DNA of 64,000 nt, from NCBI RefSeq assembly GCF_016756495.1, contig NZ_AP023243.1, forward strand, positions 2,298,501-2,362,500. The letters are read 5' to 3'. Shown piece by piece: positions 44,533 through 52,716 of this stretch; position 1 is the first letter of the stretch, and each line of letters begins with the position of its first letter. The stretch comes from Mesorhizobium sp. 113-3-3. GTDB lineage: Bacteria; Pseudomonadota; Alphaproteobacteria; Rhizobiales; Rhizobiaceae. The position numbers and the translations under genes are program-made. The notes under the pieces are model-generated. The model searched no databases. It saw only the letters and a program-made list of their open reading frames with translations, and was not told the DNA's origin.

Positions 44533-44790
44533 GTGCGCACGCCGGCAAGACCGCCGCTGGATGGCCTGAAGAAGAGGCTCGACCAAAGCCGGGCTGAACG
44601 CGCCCGCATGCCGCGCGACGGTTTTCTGCGCGAGACCTTCGTCCTGCCGCGCTCCGATGCCCGCCTCAAGGCCAAGGAATGGTTCGAGCGCTTTCCCAAG
44701 CAGGCCTACTGGACCGAGATCGAAAGCTGGTTCGAGCGGCCGGGTGATTTGATCGAATTCACCATCAGGCGGTTGCCGGTGGCGGACTAG
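44533..44790 (+). CDS. Small conserved-looking protein of unknown function
   Basis: An 85-residue basic, soluble protein (RTPARPPLDGLKKRLDQSRA; LKAKEWFERFPKQAYWTEIE). The GTG at 44533 is chosen because AAGGAG lies 7 bases upstream. No membrane helix or signal. The WFERFPKQAYWTEIESWFE segment looks like a folded helical core, but I recognise no family. It follows a RIME-like hairpin. Confidence 0.65.
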   Translation: MRTPARPPLDGLKKRLDQSRAERARMPRDGFLRETFVLPRSDARLKAKEWFERFPKQAYWTEIESWFERPGDLIEFTIRRLPVAD

Positions 44791-44793
44791 GAT

Positions 44794-44916
44794 TTCCTCG
44801 CGCCGCTTGCGGGAGAGGATACCGGCAGGCAGGTGAGGGCAGCGCGAATTTTTCAATGCTGGGGCTGGCCCGTCATCCGCCTTTCAGGCACCTTCTTCCC
44901 GTGAACGGGAAGAAGG
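44794..44916. repeat. Inverted pair of CCTCATCC-type hairpin repeats without a gene
   Basis: Copy A (44794-44842) is inverted relative to copy B (44870-44916). B has a perfect hairpin CCTTCTTCCCG / CGGGAAGAAGG (44891-44916). The CCTCA ends of both face inward with 27 bases between, the same layout as the pair around the DUF559 gene. Copy B supplies the last codons of soxR. Confidence 0.75.
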
Positions 44917-45354
44917 AAGAACCAGCCTGCGCGCCCCAGTTCCTTCCCTGGCCAGCCGGTCGCCCTTGTTCCTGAGCGGGCATTTGTCGATCGACATGCA
45001 GCCGCAGCCGATGCAGTCGGACAGCCCGTCGCGCAGTTTCTTCAGCTGGTCGATCTTGTGGTCGAGCGCGTCGCGCCAGGCGGTCGACAAGAGGCCCCAG
45101 TCGTCGCGGGTCGGCGTGCGGCCTTCGGGCAGGGAGGCCAGTGCCTCGCCGATCTCGGCCAGCGAGATGCCGACTTCCTGCGCGACCTTGATGATCGCCA
45201 CCCGCCGCAGCACGTCGCGGCCATAGCGGCGCTGGTTGCCGGACGTGCGGTGGCTGCGGATCAGCCCGCGCGCTTCATAGAAATGCAGTGCCGACACCGC
45301 GACGCCGCTGCGCATGGCCACCTGGCCGACCGTCAATTCCGTTACTGGAGCCAT
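44884..45354 (-). CDS. soxR: Redox-sensitive transcriptional activator SoxR
   Basis: A 156-residue MerR-family regulator with a [2Fe-2S] cluster. N-terminal [23 protein letters not shown], dimer helix, and cluster cysteines C114, C117, C119 and C125 in the [13 protein letters not shown] motif. It is activated by oxidation or redox-cycling compounds. The last 12 residues ([13 protein letters not shown] region) are encoded by a hairpin repeat, so the native tail was altered or extended. A SoxR-type operator lies just upstream at 45373. Confidence 0.95.
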   Translation of the reverse strand: MAPVTELTVGQVAMRSGVAVSALHFYEARGLIRSHRTSGNQRRYGRDVLRRVAIIKVAQEVGISLAEIGEALASLPEGRTPTRDDWGLLSTAWRDALDHKIDQLKKLRDGLSDCIGCGCMSIDKCPLRNKGDRLAREGTGARRLVLPSSRSREEGA

Positions 45355-45372
45355 TTCCGATTTTCCGCTTGA

Positions 45373-45390
45373 CCTCAAGTTAAGTTGAGC
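45373..45390 (+). promoter_or_regulatory. SoxR-box with overlapping rightward promoter
   Basis: CCTCAAGTTAAGTTGAGC matches the SoxR operator consensus CCTCAAGTTAACTTGAGG at 16 of 18 positions. TTGACC at 45369-45374 overlaps it as a -35 box, and a weak TAGCGA follows 19 bases on, the long spacer typical of MerR-type promoters. The layout directs transcription to the right, away from soxR, as for soxS. Confidence 0.8.
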
Positions 45391-45509
45391 TTGTAGCGAA
45401 GAAACATCGATTGGGCAAATGACAGGAGAAGGCGATGTGCGCCTGGGTGAGAATGGCCGGAGAAACCGCTGCCGTCGGCGACGGCAGGGCCGTCGACGGG
45501 CCGCGGATC

Positions 45510-45968
45510 CTATCCGAGCTGCCGAACGGCTTCGCCCGCCACCATGGCGACGGAGAGCGCGACATTGATGCTGCGCGCGCTGCCCTGCATGGGGATGGTC
45601 AGCCGCGCATCCGCGGCCTGATGGACAAGATCCGGCACGCCTGCGGATTCGCGGCCGAACAGGAGGATGTCGCCGTCCGCAAAGCTGAAGTTGGTGTAGG
45701 GGGCCGCAGCTTTGGTCGACAGAAGCACCAGCCGGTGCCTGTCCTTCCTGCGCCAGTCCTCGAAGGCGTTCCAGTCAATGTGCCGGGTCAGGGCAGCCAT
45801 TTCGAGGTAGTCCATGCCGGCGCGCTTGAGCGCCTTGTCGGAAAGCGGAAAGCCGGCCGGTTCGATGATATCGACGCCGAGGCCGAGGCACGCGGCGAAG
45901 CGCAGGATTGTCCCGGTATTGCCGGCAATGTCCGGCTGGTAGAGCGCGATGCGGAGACGACGGTTCAT
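45510..45968 (-). CDS. trmL: tRNA (cytidine(34)-2'-O)-methyltransferase TrmL
   Basis: A 152-residue SPOUT methyltransferase that 2'-O-methylates the wobble base of tRNA-Leu. [20 protein letters not shown] is the N-terminal signature; the trefoil-knot SAM site includes [12 protein letters not shown] and [17 protein letters not shown]. The length is typical for the minimal knot protein. Its stop is 75 bases from a short rightward frame with a good ribosome site that runs antisense into it from the SoxR-type promoter. Confidence 0.94.
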   Translation of the reverse strand: MNRRLRIALYQPDIAGNTGTILRFAACLGLGVDIIEPAGFPLSDKALKRAGMDYLEMAALTRHIDWNAFEDWRRKDRHRLVLLSTKAAAPYTNFSFADGDILLFGRESAGVPDLVHQAADARLTIPMQGSARSINVALSVAMVAGEAVRQLG

Positions 45969-46414
45969 TTCCGCGTCCTTCTAATAAGTGGCAGATCGGC
46001 CACAGGAGCTTCCCGGTTTTGGAAATTGCTGGACCTGCGGGTGGCCATTTTCTGCGAAGTCGGGTATGTCAGTCGCATTGTCAACCCGAACCGATGGAGG
46101 GGACACTCATGATGACCATGCACATCCAGCGCCCCTCTCGTGGGCTTGTACGCCTGCCGGCGGCTTCGGTTCGACAATTCTCCTGAATCTCTAAGACTTG
46201 ATCGCACCGATTCCCGCCGAAACACCTTTTCGGTTGTCGAAGGAATCCTGCGATGTTTTTCAAAAAGCCAAAAGGGCTGAACGCCCCAGCTGAACACGTC
46301 CAGACCGGCGCCGAGCGTCGGTTGCGGACCGACGCAATCCGTGCCTCCGGCCGAATGCCGGCGGACGATGTTGCTTCGCCTTTCCATCTCTATTTTCATA
46401 CGGAGGACGGACCG
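45969..46414. other. Intergenic region with a small candidate frame
   Basis: 446 bases between trmL and the hypothetical gene at 46415. It holds the trmL promoter, a 25-codon frame with a strong ribosome site (46109-46186), and an alternative start for the next gene at 46253. Nothing else is recognisable. Confidence 0.5.
46109..46186 (+). CDS. Candidate small ORF, 25 codons
   Basis: MMTMHIQRPSRGLVRLPAAS followed by VRQFS and a stop. GGAGGGG lies 8 bases before the ATG, an optimal ribosome site. No hydrophobic segment. It could be a leader peptide for the downstream hypothetical gene or simply a chance frame; no codon run suggests attenuation. Confidence 0.3.
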   Translation: MMTMHIQRPSRGLVRLPAASVRQFS

Positions 46415-46804
46415 ATGTTCGATCCCTACAGAATACCGGGCTCGAGGAGCCTGCATATCCACCGGCTGCCGACCTGGGCGCTGCTGATCGGCGAGACCTA
46501 TTCGTCGGCGGTCCACGCCGAAGTCCGGCGCCGGCCGCATCGCGGCATGCTGCCGGATGTAGATTTCTCGCACGCTGTTCCGGACCCCAGCCGGCCTTCG
46601 CTGGTGCGCCGGATCATCCGGCTGATCCGGCCGGGCGCGAAAATCAGGCTTGTCGACACCGCCCCGTCAGGATCGTCAAGCGAGCCTGTCGGCGAAAAGC
46701 CCGCGAGCCCCTATATTGCGCGAAGCGGGGCCGACGGTCCGGATGATTCCGGACCGTCGGCCTTCGGCGCCGCCGGGGACTTCGTACGTCGCCAAGCCGC
46801 GTGA
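46415..46804 (+). CDS. Hypothetical protein
   Basis: A 129-residue frame. GGAGG lies at ideal distance from the ATG at 46415; an in-frame ATG at 46253 with GAAGGAA is an alternative that adds 54 residues. The first 80 residues look like a folded domain (SLHIHRLPTWALLIGETYSS, VRRIIRLIRPGAKIRLVD). The last 30 residues are low complexity and run through a perfect 14-bp hairpin (46729-46762) that may belong to the leader of the next gene, so the C-terminus is doubtful. No family recognised. Confidence 0.5.
   Translation: MFDPYRIPGSRSLHIHRLPTWALLIGETYSSAVHAEVRRRPHRGMLPDVDFSHAVPDPSRPSLVRRIIRLIRPGAKIRLVDTAPSGSSSEPVGEKPASPYIARSGADGPDDSGPSAFGAAGDFVRRQAA
46729..46762. promoter_or_regulatory. 14-bp perfect hairpin in the leader of the ABC exporter gene
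   Basis: GGCCGACGGTCCGG (46729-46742) and CCGGACCGTCGGCC (46749-46762) around ATGATT. A TATATT -10-like box lies at 46712-46717, so a transcript starting near 46725 would begin with this hairpin. It could be a 5'-stabilising or regulatory structure; no T-tract, so not an obvious terminator. Confidence 0.5.
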
Positions 46805-46832
46805 GCGGAAAACAGATTTAAGAGCATGACCC

Positions 46833-48719
46833 ATGTTGTTGTTTAACTGGTTTGAAAGAAGGCTCGATCCGTTCCCGGCAGCGGAACCGGTAGAGCCGCC
46901 CAAGACGCTGGTCGCCTTCTGCCTGCATTATACGCGCGGTGCATGGCCCTATATCCTCGTCGACGCGGTGCTGGTTGCGGCCATCGCCATAGCGGAAGTG
47001 TGGATGTTCGGCTTCCTCGGCAGCATCGTCGACTGGCTGTCGGGGCAGAATCGCGAAACCTTCCTGCAGACGGAGGGCTGGAAGCTCGCCGCAATGGCCT
47101 TCATCGTGCTGTTCGCGCTGCCGGGCACGGTATGGGTGCATTCGCTGCTCAACCAGCAGACGCTGATGGGCAATTATCCCATGCGCATCCGCTGGCAGGT
47201 GCACCGCTACCTGCTCAACCAGTCGATGAGCTTCTACCAGGACGAGTTCGCCGGCCGCATCGCCACCAAGCTGATGCAGACGGCGCTCGCCGTGCGCGAA
47301 TGCGTCATCAAGGTGATCGACGTGCTCAACTACGTCATCGTCTATTTCCTGGGCATGCTGTTGATCGTCGGCTCGGCCGACTGGCGGCTGGCCGCGCCTC
47401 TCGCGGTCTGGCTGGTCGGCTACGTCCTCTTGCTGCGCTACTTCATCCCGCGCCTGGGCAAGGTCGGCGAGGAGCAGGCCAATGCGCGCTCGGTCATGAC
47501 CGGCCGCGTCGTCGACAGCTACTCCAACATCCAGACGGTCAAGCTGTTCAGCCATGCCAAGCGCGAGGCGACTTTCGCCAGGGAAGGCATGATGGGCTTC
47601 CTCGACACGGTCTACCGGTCGATGCGGCTGGTGACGGTGCTTTTCGGCACGCTCTACATTCTGAACGCCCTGCTGCTGTTCTCCGTCACCGCCATCTCGC
47701 TGTGGCTGTGGATGGGGCAAGTGGTGACGATCGGTGCGGTTGCCGTGGTCATCGGCCTGGTGCTCAGGATGTGGGGCATGTCGCAGTGGATCATGTGGGA
47801 AATGTCGGGCCTGTTCGAGAATATCGGCACGGTGCAGGATGGAATCGCCTCGATCTCGCTGCCGCGGCTGGTCGAGGACAGGCCGGACGCGAGGGAGATC
47901 GCCGTTTCCAGGGGCGAGATCCGCTTCGAGGATATCCGCTTCCACTATGGCAAGCAGAAAGGCGTGATCGAAAACCTGTCGCTGACGGTGAAGCCGGGCG
48001 AGAAGGTCGGCATTGTCGGTCGATCGGGCGCCGGCAAGTCGACACTGGTCAATCTGCTGTTGCGCTTCTACGACCTGGAAAGCGGCAGGATCCTGATCGA
48101 CGGCCAGGAGATTGCCGGCGTGAAGCAGGATTCGCTGCGCGCCCAGATCGGCATGGTCACGCAGGACACCTCGCTGCTGCATCGTTCGGTGCGCGAGAAC
48201 ATCCTCTACGGCCGGCCCGATGCATCGGACGAGATGCTTGTCGAGGCGGCGCGGCGGGCCGAAGCGCTGGACTTCATTGGCGGCCTCGCGGATCACAAGG
48301 GCCGCAAGGGGTTTGACGCCTATGTCGGCGACCGTGGCGTCAAATTGTCCGGCGGCCAGCGGCAACGCATCGCCATTGCTCGCGTTATGTTGAAGGATGC
48401 GCCGATACTTATCCTTGACGAGGCGACGTCGGCGCTGGATTCCGAGGCGGAGGCGGCCATCCAGGAGAACCTCTACAAGCTCATGCAGGGCAAGACCGTC
48501 ATCGCCATCGCACACCGCCTGTCGACCATCGCGGCGATGGACAGGCTCGTGGTGATGGATCAGGGCCGTGTCATCGAGGAAGGTTCGCACGACGAACTGG
48601 TCGCCAGGGGCGGGCTCTACGCGCAGCTCTGGCAGCGCCAGTCGGGCGGGTTCCTGCTCGAGGACATACCGGCCGAGGTCGCCAACGACGTGATCGCGAA
48701 GGGGCAAGCCGCAGAATGA
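46833..48719 (+). CDS. ABC exporter half-transporter 1
   Basis: A 628-residue fused membrane/ATPase protein of the MsbA/HlyB-like exporter class. Six membrane helices in residues 30-330, then the ATPase: Walker A GRSGAGKST at about 395-403, signature LSGGQRQRIAIARV, Walker B ILILDEATSALD, and the AHRLST switch. It is about the same length as the next gene and shares most motifs, so the two form a duplicated pair likely to work as a heterodimer. The start ATG has only a weak ribosome site. Substrate (lipid, peptide or drug) unknown. Confidence 0.9.
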   Translation: MLLFNWFERRLDPFPAAEPVEPPKTLVAFCLHYTRGAWPYILVDAVLVAAIAIAEVWMFGFLGSIVDWLSGQNRETFLQTEGWKLAAMAFIVLFALPGTVWVHSLLNQQTLMGNYPMRIRWQVHRYLLNQSMSFYQDEFAGRIATKLMQTALAVRECVIKVIDVLNYVIVYFLGMLLIVGSADWRLAAPLAVWLVGYVLLLRYFIPRLGKVGEEQANARSVMTGRVVDSYSNIQTVKLFSHAKREATFAREGMMGFLDTVYRSMRLVTVLFGTLYILNALLLFSVTAISLWLWMGQVVTIGAVAVVIGLVLRMWGMSQWIMWEMSGLFENIGTVQDGIASISLPRLVEDRPDAREIAVSRGEIRFEDIRFHYGKQKGVIENLSLTVKPGEKVGIVGRSGAGKSTLVNLLLRFYDLESGRILIDGQEIAGVKQDSLRAQIGMVTQDTSLLHRSVRENILYGRPDASDEMLVEAARRAEALDFIGGLADHKGRKGFDAYVGDRGVKLSGGQRQRIAIARVMLKDAPILILDEATSALDSEAEAAIQENLYKLMQGKTVIAIAHRLSTIAAMDRLVVMDQGRVIEEGSHDELVARGGLYAQLWQRQSGGFLLEDIPAEVANDVIAKGQAAE

Positions 48720-48729
48720 TGGCCGCCGC

Positions 48730-50613
48730 ATGATGACAGCCATCTATCGCTGGTTCGAGAACTGGGTCTACCCGTTCAGGGAGCCGGCCAATCTTCGGCC
48801 GCCATCGAGCGTCGGCGGTTTTCTCTGGCACTATGTCGGCCAGGCGAAGTTCGCCTTTTTTGCCATGCTGGTGATCGGCGGCATCGCGCCGCTGGTCGAG
48901 GCCGGTCTGTTCTACTTCGTCGGGCGGCTGGTCGATATCCTCGACCAGCTTCCCGGCGAACGCAGCTGGCATGCACTGTGGGCCGCCGCCGGCCCCGAAC
49001 TGGTGTTCATGATCGCGGTCGTGCTGGTCATCCGCACCGTCGTCGTCGGCCTGTCGGCGCTGGTCGACGAGCAGACGATCACGCCCGGCTTCTACAATCT
49101 GGTGCGCTGGCAGGCGCATCGGCATGTCTCGCGCCAGTCCTACGCCTTCTTCCAGAACGATTTCGCCGGCCGCATCGCGACGAAAGTCTGGCAGGCGGGA
49201 CAAGCCACCGGCGACCTGATGGAAAGCTTCATCGAGGTCGTCTGGTTCATGCTCGTCTATACGGTGACGACGCTGGCCCTGGTCGCAGGGTTGGATCTGC
49301 GGCTGGCGGCGTTGGTGGTGGTCTGGATCGTGGCCTTCGGCTTGCTGGCAAGACTCTATCTGCCGGCGATCCGCAAGAATGCCGAGGCCACGGCCGAGGC
49401 AGGCTCGATGATCAATGGCCGCATCGTCGATTCCTATTCCAACGTGCAGACGTTGAAACTGTTCTCGGCCGATGGCGACGACCGTTACATCAGGAACGGT
49501 TTCGACATCTATCTCGACGCGCTGCGCCCCTTCACCCGCCGGCTGACCGGCGTGCGCATGGCGCTGACGACGCTGTCGGGCATCATGATCACGGCGATCG
49601 GCTGCTTTGCCGTCTATCTCTGGGTCGAGGGCTCGATCACCGTCGGCGCGGTCGCCTTCACCCTGTCGCTGGTGCTGCGGCTTAACATGCTGCTCGGCCG
49701 GTTGATGATGCAGCTCAACGGCATTCTGCGGAATCTCGGCGTGCTGGAGAACTCCAAGGCACTGATCTCGCAGCCGCTGGGCCTCGTCGATGCACCCGAC
49801 GCCAAGGAGCTTGTGGTGACCGGCGGACGCATCGAGGTGAAAAATGTCGAGTTCCACTACGGCAAGGGGTTCGGCGTGCTGAACGGCATCGACCTTGTCG
49901 TCAAGCCGGGCGAGAAGGTCGGGCTGGTCGGGCCATCGGGCGCCGGCAAGACCACGCTCGCCAATCTGATCCTGCGGCTCTACGACCTGGAAAGCGGGTC
50001 GATCGCCATTGATGGCCAGAGCGTTGCCGAGGTGACACAGAATTCGCTGCGCGCCAATATCGGCGTCGTCAGCCAGGATACGGCGCTCTTCCACCGTTCG
50101 CTGCGTGACAACATCAAGCTCGGCATGCCAGACGCCAGCGACGCCGAGGTGATCGCCGCGGCCAGGAAGGCCGAGGCGCATGACTTCATCCTGGGCCTGC
50201 GCGACAACCGGGATCGGGCCGGCTACGAGGCCTTTGTCGGCGAGCGCGGCGTGAAACTGTCAGGCGGCCAGCGCCAGCGCGTGGCAATCGCCCGTGTCTT
50301 CCTGAAGGACGCGCCGATCCTGATCCTCGACGAGGCGACGTCGGCGCTCGATTCCGACATCGAGGCGGCGATCCAGGAGAACCTCGCCCGGCTGATGGAG
50401 AACAAGACGGTTATCGCCATCGCCCACCGGCTGTCGACGATCGCCGCGCTCGACCGCCTGGTGGTGCTCGACGGCGGTCGCATCGTCGAGCAAGGCACGC
50501 ATGACGAGCTGGTGGCGCTTGACGGGCTCTATGCAAGGCTGTGGAAGCGGCAATCCGGCGGCTTCCTCTATCACGAGGAAAGCGTGCTCGAAGAGACGCG
50601 GCCGGCGGAGTAG
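48730..50613 (+). CDS. ABC exporter half-transporter 2
   Basis: A 627-residue paralogue of the preceding gene with the same layout: six-helix membrane domain, Walker A GPSGAGKTT at about 400-408, LSGGQRQRVAIARVF signature, ILILDEATSALDSD Walker B, and AHRLST. It starts 10 bases after the previous stop, so co-transcription is near certain. Both ATPase sites look intact (no degenerate site), unlike many asymmetric heterodimers, so homodimers remain possible. Confidence 0.9.
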   Translation: MMTAIYRWFENWVYPFREPANLRPPSSVGGFLWHYVGQAKFAFFAMLVIGGIAPLVEAGLFYFVGRLVDILDQLPGERSWHALWAAAGPELVFMIAVVLVIRTVVVGLSALVDEQTITPGFYNLVRWQAHRHVSRQSYAFFQNDFAGRIATKVWQAGQATGDLMESFIEVVWFMLVYTVTTLALVAGLDLRLAALVVVWIVAFGLLARLYLPAIRKNAEATAEAGSMINGRIVDSYSNVQTLKLFSADGDDRYIRNGFDIYLDALRPFTRRLTGVRMALTTLSGIMITAIGCFAVYLWVEGSITVGAVAFTLSLVLRLNMLLGRLMMQLNGILRNLGVLENSKALISQPLGLVDAPDAKELVVTGGRIEVKNVEFHYGKGFGVLNGIDLVVKPGEKVGLVGPSGAGKTTLANLILRLYDLESGSIAIDGQSVAEVTQNSLRANIGVVSQDTALFHRSLRDNIKLGMPDASDAEVIAAARKAEAHDFILGLRDNRDRAGYEAFVGERGVKLSGGQRQRVAIARVFLKDAPILILDEATSALDSDIEAAIQENLARLMENKTVIAIAHRLSTIAALDRLVVLDGGRIVEQGTHDELVALDGLYARLWKRQSGGFLYHEESVLEETRPAE

Positions 50614-50617
50614 GCGC

Positions 50618-51085
50618 ATGGGCGGGACGCCAGAAGTCGGCTACGTTCTCAAGCGGCTGCGGCCAACCACGCCGGCCTTCGACAGGCTGAAGGACGAGAG
50701 CCGGCTGGAAGGCTACTGGATGCTGGTGCGCCTGGCGGATGGCTGGGCAAGCGGCCGCAACAAGTTCCTGAAGCGCGGAGAGGCATTGTTCGGGGCGTGG
50801 CAGGGCGCCGACCTCGCCGGCATATGCGGGTTGAACATCGATCCTTACGCCGGGGGCAGGGACCAGGGCCGGGTCCGGCACCTGTTCGTCGGCGCGCCTC
50901 ACCGCCGCGCCGGCCTCGGCCGCATGCTGGTCGAGACCGTCATCGATCGGGCACGCCGCTATTTCACCGTGTTGAACACCCGCGCGCCGCCTGAGTCCTT
51001 CGGCTTCTATGAAAGGCTTGGCTTTCAGCGCGTGGAAGGCGAAGAATTCGTCACCCACCGCATGCTGTTCGGGAAGGGGAGCTGA
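50618..51085 (+). CDS. GNAT family N-acetyltransferase
   Basis: A 155-residue acetyltransferase. The acetyl-CoA-binding segment RVRHLFVGAPHRRAGLGRML (Q/RxxGxG/A-type) and the C-terminal NTRAPPESFGFYERLGFQRV are typical GNAT motifs. The substrate is unknown. It starts 4 bases after the exporter stop and ends 1 base before the next gene, suggesting one operon with the exporter pair and the DUF6665-like gene. Confidence 0.85.
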   Translation: MGGTPEVGYVLKRLRPTTPAFDRLKDESRLEGYWMLVRLADGWASGRNKFLKRGEALFGAWQGADLAGICGLNIDPYAGGRDQGRVRHLFVGAPHRRAGLGRMLVETVIDRARRYFTVLNTRAPPESFGFYERLGFQRVEGEEFVTHRMLFGKGS

Positions 51086-51086
51086 A

Positions 51087-51398
51087 ATGTCCTTGCGTCC
51101 GCCATCTCATCTTGCCGGCTCTTCGGCCGCTGAAGCGGCCTTCGACGCGCTTGGCCACGAAATCCTGGCCGAGAAGGCGGCGGCGCTCGGCCGTGCCGGC
51201 CAAAAGGTCGAGGAAACGCTGACCAGGCTGCGCGGCAATGCCGACGAACAGTTGCGCCCCAGGCTTCTCAAGGAGGCCGCCGAGGCGGTGCACGGCTATT
51301 TCATCCAGCGCGAGTTGTGCGGGCTGCGCAAGCACGACGGCGTCATCCGCGAATACGACATCCCCAGGGCTGTGCTGGTCAGGCTCGGCGCCAAATAG
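51087..51398 (+). CDS. Small DUF6665-like protein
   Basis: A 103-residue helical protein (SAAEAAFDALGHEILAEKAA, LRKHDGVIREYDIPRAVLVR) that I associate with the DUF6665 family of rhizobial small proteins, by recollection. No signal, membrane helix or catalytic motif. AGGGGAG precedes the ATG. Last gene of the exporter operon; a large branched hairpin follows. Confidence 0.65.
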   Translation: MSLRPPSHLAGSSAAEAAFDALGHEILAEKAAALGRAGQKVEETLTRLRGNADEQLRPRLLKEAAEAVHGYFIQRELCGLRKHDGVIREYDIPRAVLVRLGAK

Positions 51399-51410
51399 GG
51401 CGCTTTGTTT

Positions 51411-51481
51411 GACCAGGATCCCTGGACGAACAGGCTCCGTTTGTCCGGGAAAACCGGTATCCGGTTTTCGGGATCCTGGTC
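51411..51481. repeat. 71-bp branched palindrome (three-way-junction type)
   Basis: Outer arms GACCAGGATCCC (51411-51422) and GGGATCCTGGTC (51470-51481) are perfect. Inside are two separate hairpins, GGACGAA / TTTGTCC and GAAAACCGG / CCGGTTTTC. The element can fold as a three-way junction on either strand. It overlaps the last base of the convergent cupin gene stop and sits in terminator position for both genes. Confidence 0.8.
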
Positions 51482-51824
51482 ACTCCAGCCACTTTGTGAT
51501 GAACGTGGCGTTCTCGTGGATGTCGGTCGTTTCCAGCGGGCCCGGACCGAGATTGGTGAATTTGTGCGGCGTATGAGGTGGCACGATGACAATCTGGCCG
51601 GCGGATGCCTCGATTTCCTTGTCGCCCACGGTAAACAGGCCGGTGCCCTGGCGGATGATGAAGATCTCCGCATAGGGGTGGGAATGCAGCCGCGGGCCAC
51701 CGCCTTCATCAGGCAGGTAGTTGAAGATCAGGCAGGAGATGGAGCCGTAGGCGCCGCATTGCAACTCGCCCTTCCAGTGGTCGGAGCGAACCGCCCATTC
51801 CTCACGGTCTATGACGTGTGCCAT
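51480..51824 (-). CDS. Cupin domain-containing protein
   Basis: A 114-residue single-domain cupin. Metal ligands of motif 1 are H47, H49 and E53 (GPRLHSHPYAEIFII), and motif 2 has VPPHTPHKF near 81-89. Small cupins of this kind are isomerases, dioxygenases or binding proteins; function not determinable. It is convergent with the exporter operon and divergent from petABC. Confidence 0.82.
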   Translation of the reverse strand: MAHVIDREEWAVRSDHWKGELQCGAYGSISCLIFNYLPDEGGGPRLHSHPYAEIFIIRQGTGLFTVGDKEIEASAGQIVIVPPHTPHKFTNLGPGPLETTDIHENATFITKWLE

Positions 51825-52139
51825 GCCTGGGAGGATAGATCACACCGGCGCCCTGTGTCGAGGCAGGCTGGAGCCTCGGATTTTGCTGATATTTCCCGGT
51901 TGTTTAGCCGCCTTTCGCGGCCATTCGCCGTCCCGCCGGGCAATAGGGGATTTTGTCCCCGCGACAATCTGCCCTTGTGCCTTGACCCGTCTGGACAAAA
52001 ACGGGCTTCACGCATAAACCGAAGTCCAAATGCCGGAGGAATTCGCTAGCCTGTTCGCCATGCGCTGTCGGGTTGGCGTGATTGAGCGGGGAACAAGGCT
52101 CGGCCACCGGCGCGGAAGAGGCGAAAGGATCAGGCACCC
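51825..52139. other. Promoter region between the cupin gene and petABC
   Basis: 315 bases holding the promoters of petA (rightward) and the cupin gene (leftward). A TTGACC near 51978 could be a -35 box for petA but no matching -10 is convincing. No gene or repeat is evident. Confidence 0.5.
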
Positions 52140-52700
52140 GTGAGCGCAACCGACATCCACGATCCCAATCGTCGAGATTTTCTCTATGTCGCCACGGGCA
52201 TGGCCGCGGTGGTCGGGGCCGGCGCCGTCGCCTGGCCGTTCATCGACCAGATGCGCCCCGATGCCTCGACGCTGGCGCTCGCCTCGGTGGAAGTCGATGT
52301 CGCCTCGCTGACGCCCGGCATGTCGCTGATCGTCAAGTGGCGCGGCAAGCCGGTCGTGGTGCGCAACCGCACCGAAAAGGAAATGAAGGACGGCGAGGCC
52401 GTCAACCTCTCCGATCTCAAGGATCCGATCGCCCGCAACGCCAATCTGCCGGCCGACGCGCCGGCGACCGACGCCAACCGCACCACGCCCGGCAAGGAAG
52501 CCTGGATGGTGATGGTTCAGGTCTGCACGCATCTGGGCTGCATCCCGCTCGGCCAGGAAGGCGATTTCGGCGGCTGGTTCTGCCCGTGCCATGGTTCGCA
52601 GTACGACACCGCCGGCCGCATCCGCAAAGGCCCGGCGCCCGAGAACATGGCTGTGCCGGTATTCAAATTCATTTCCGATACCAAGATCCTTATCGGTTGA
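52140..52700 (+). CDS. petA: Ubiquinol-cytochrome c reductase Rieske iron-sulfur subunit
   Basis: A 186-residue Rieske protein of the bc1 complex. An N-terminal Tat-type signal anchor ([20 protein letters not shown]) is followed by the [2Fe-2S] ligands C129-T-H131-LGC134 and C148-PC150-H151. It takes electrons from ubiquinol to cytochrome c1. The GTG start has AAAGGA at proper distance. It is first gene of petABC, 16 bases before petB. Confidence 0.97.
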   Translation: MSATDIHDPNRRDFLYVATGMAAVVGAGAVAWPFIDQMRPDASTLALASVEVDVASLTPGMSLIVKWRGKPVVVRNRTEKEMKDGEAVNLSDLKDPIARNANLPADAPATDANRTTPGKEAWMVMVQVCTHLGCIPLGQEGDFGGWFCPCHGSQYDTAGRIRKGPAPENMAVPVFKFISDTKILIG

Positions 52701-52716
52701 GGCAGGGGATATTTCG

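Noticed and set aside
45435..46112. 225-codon rightward gene opposite trmL
   Set aside because: Most of it is antisense to trmL, which has clear SPOUT motifs; only the first codons after the ribosome site could be real.
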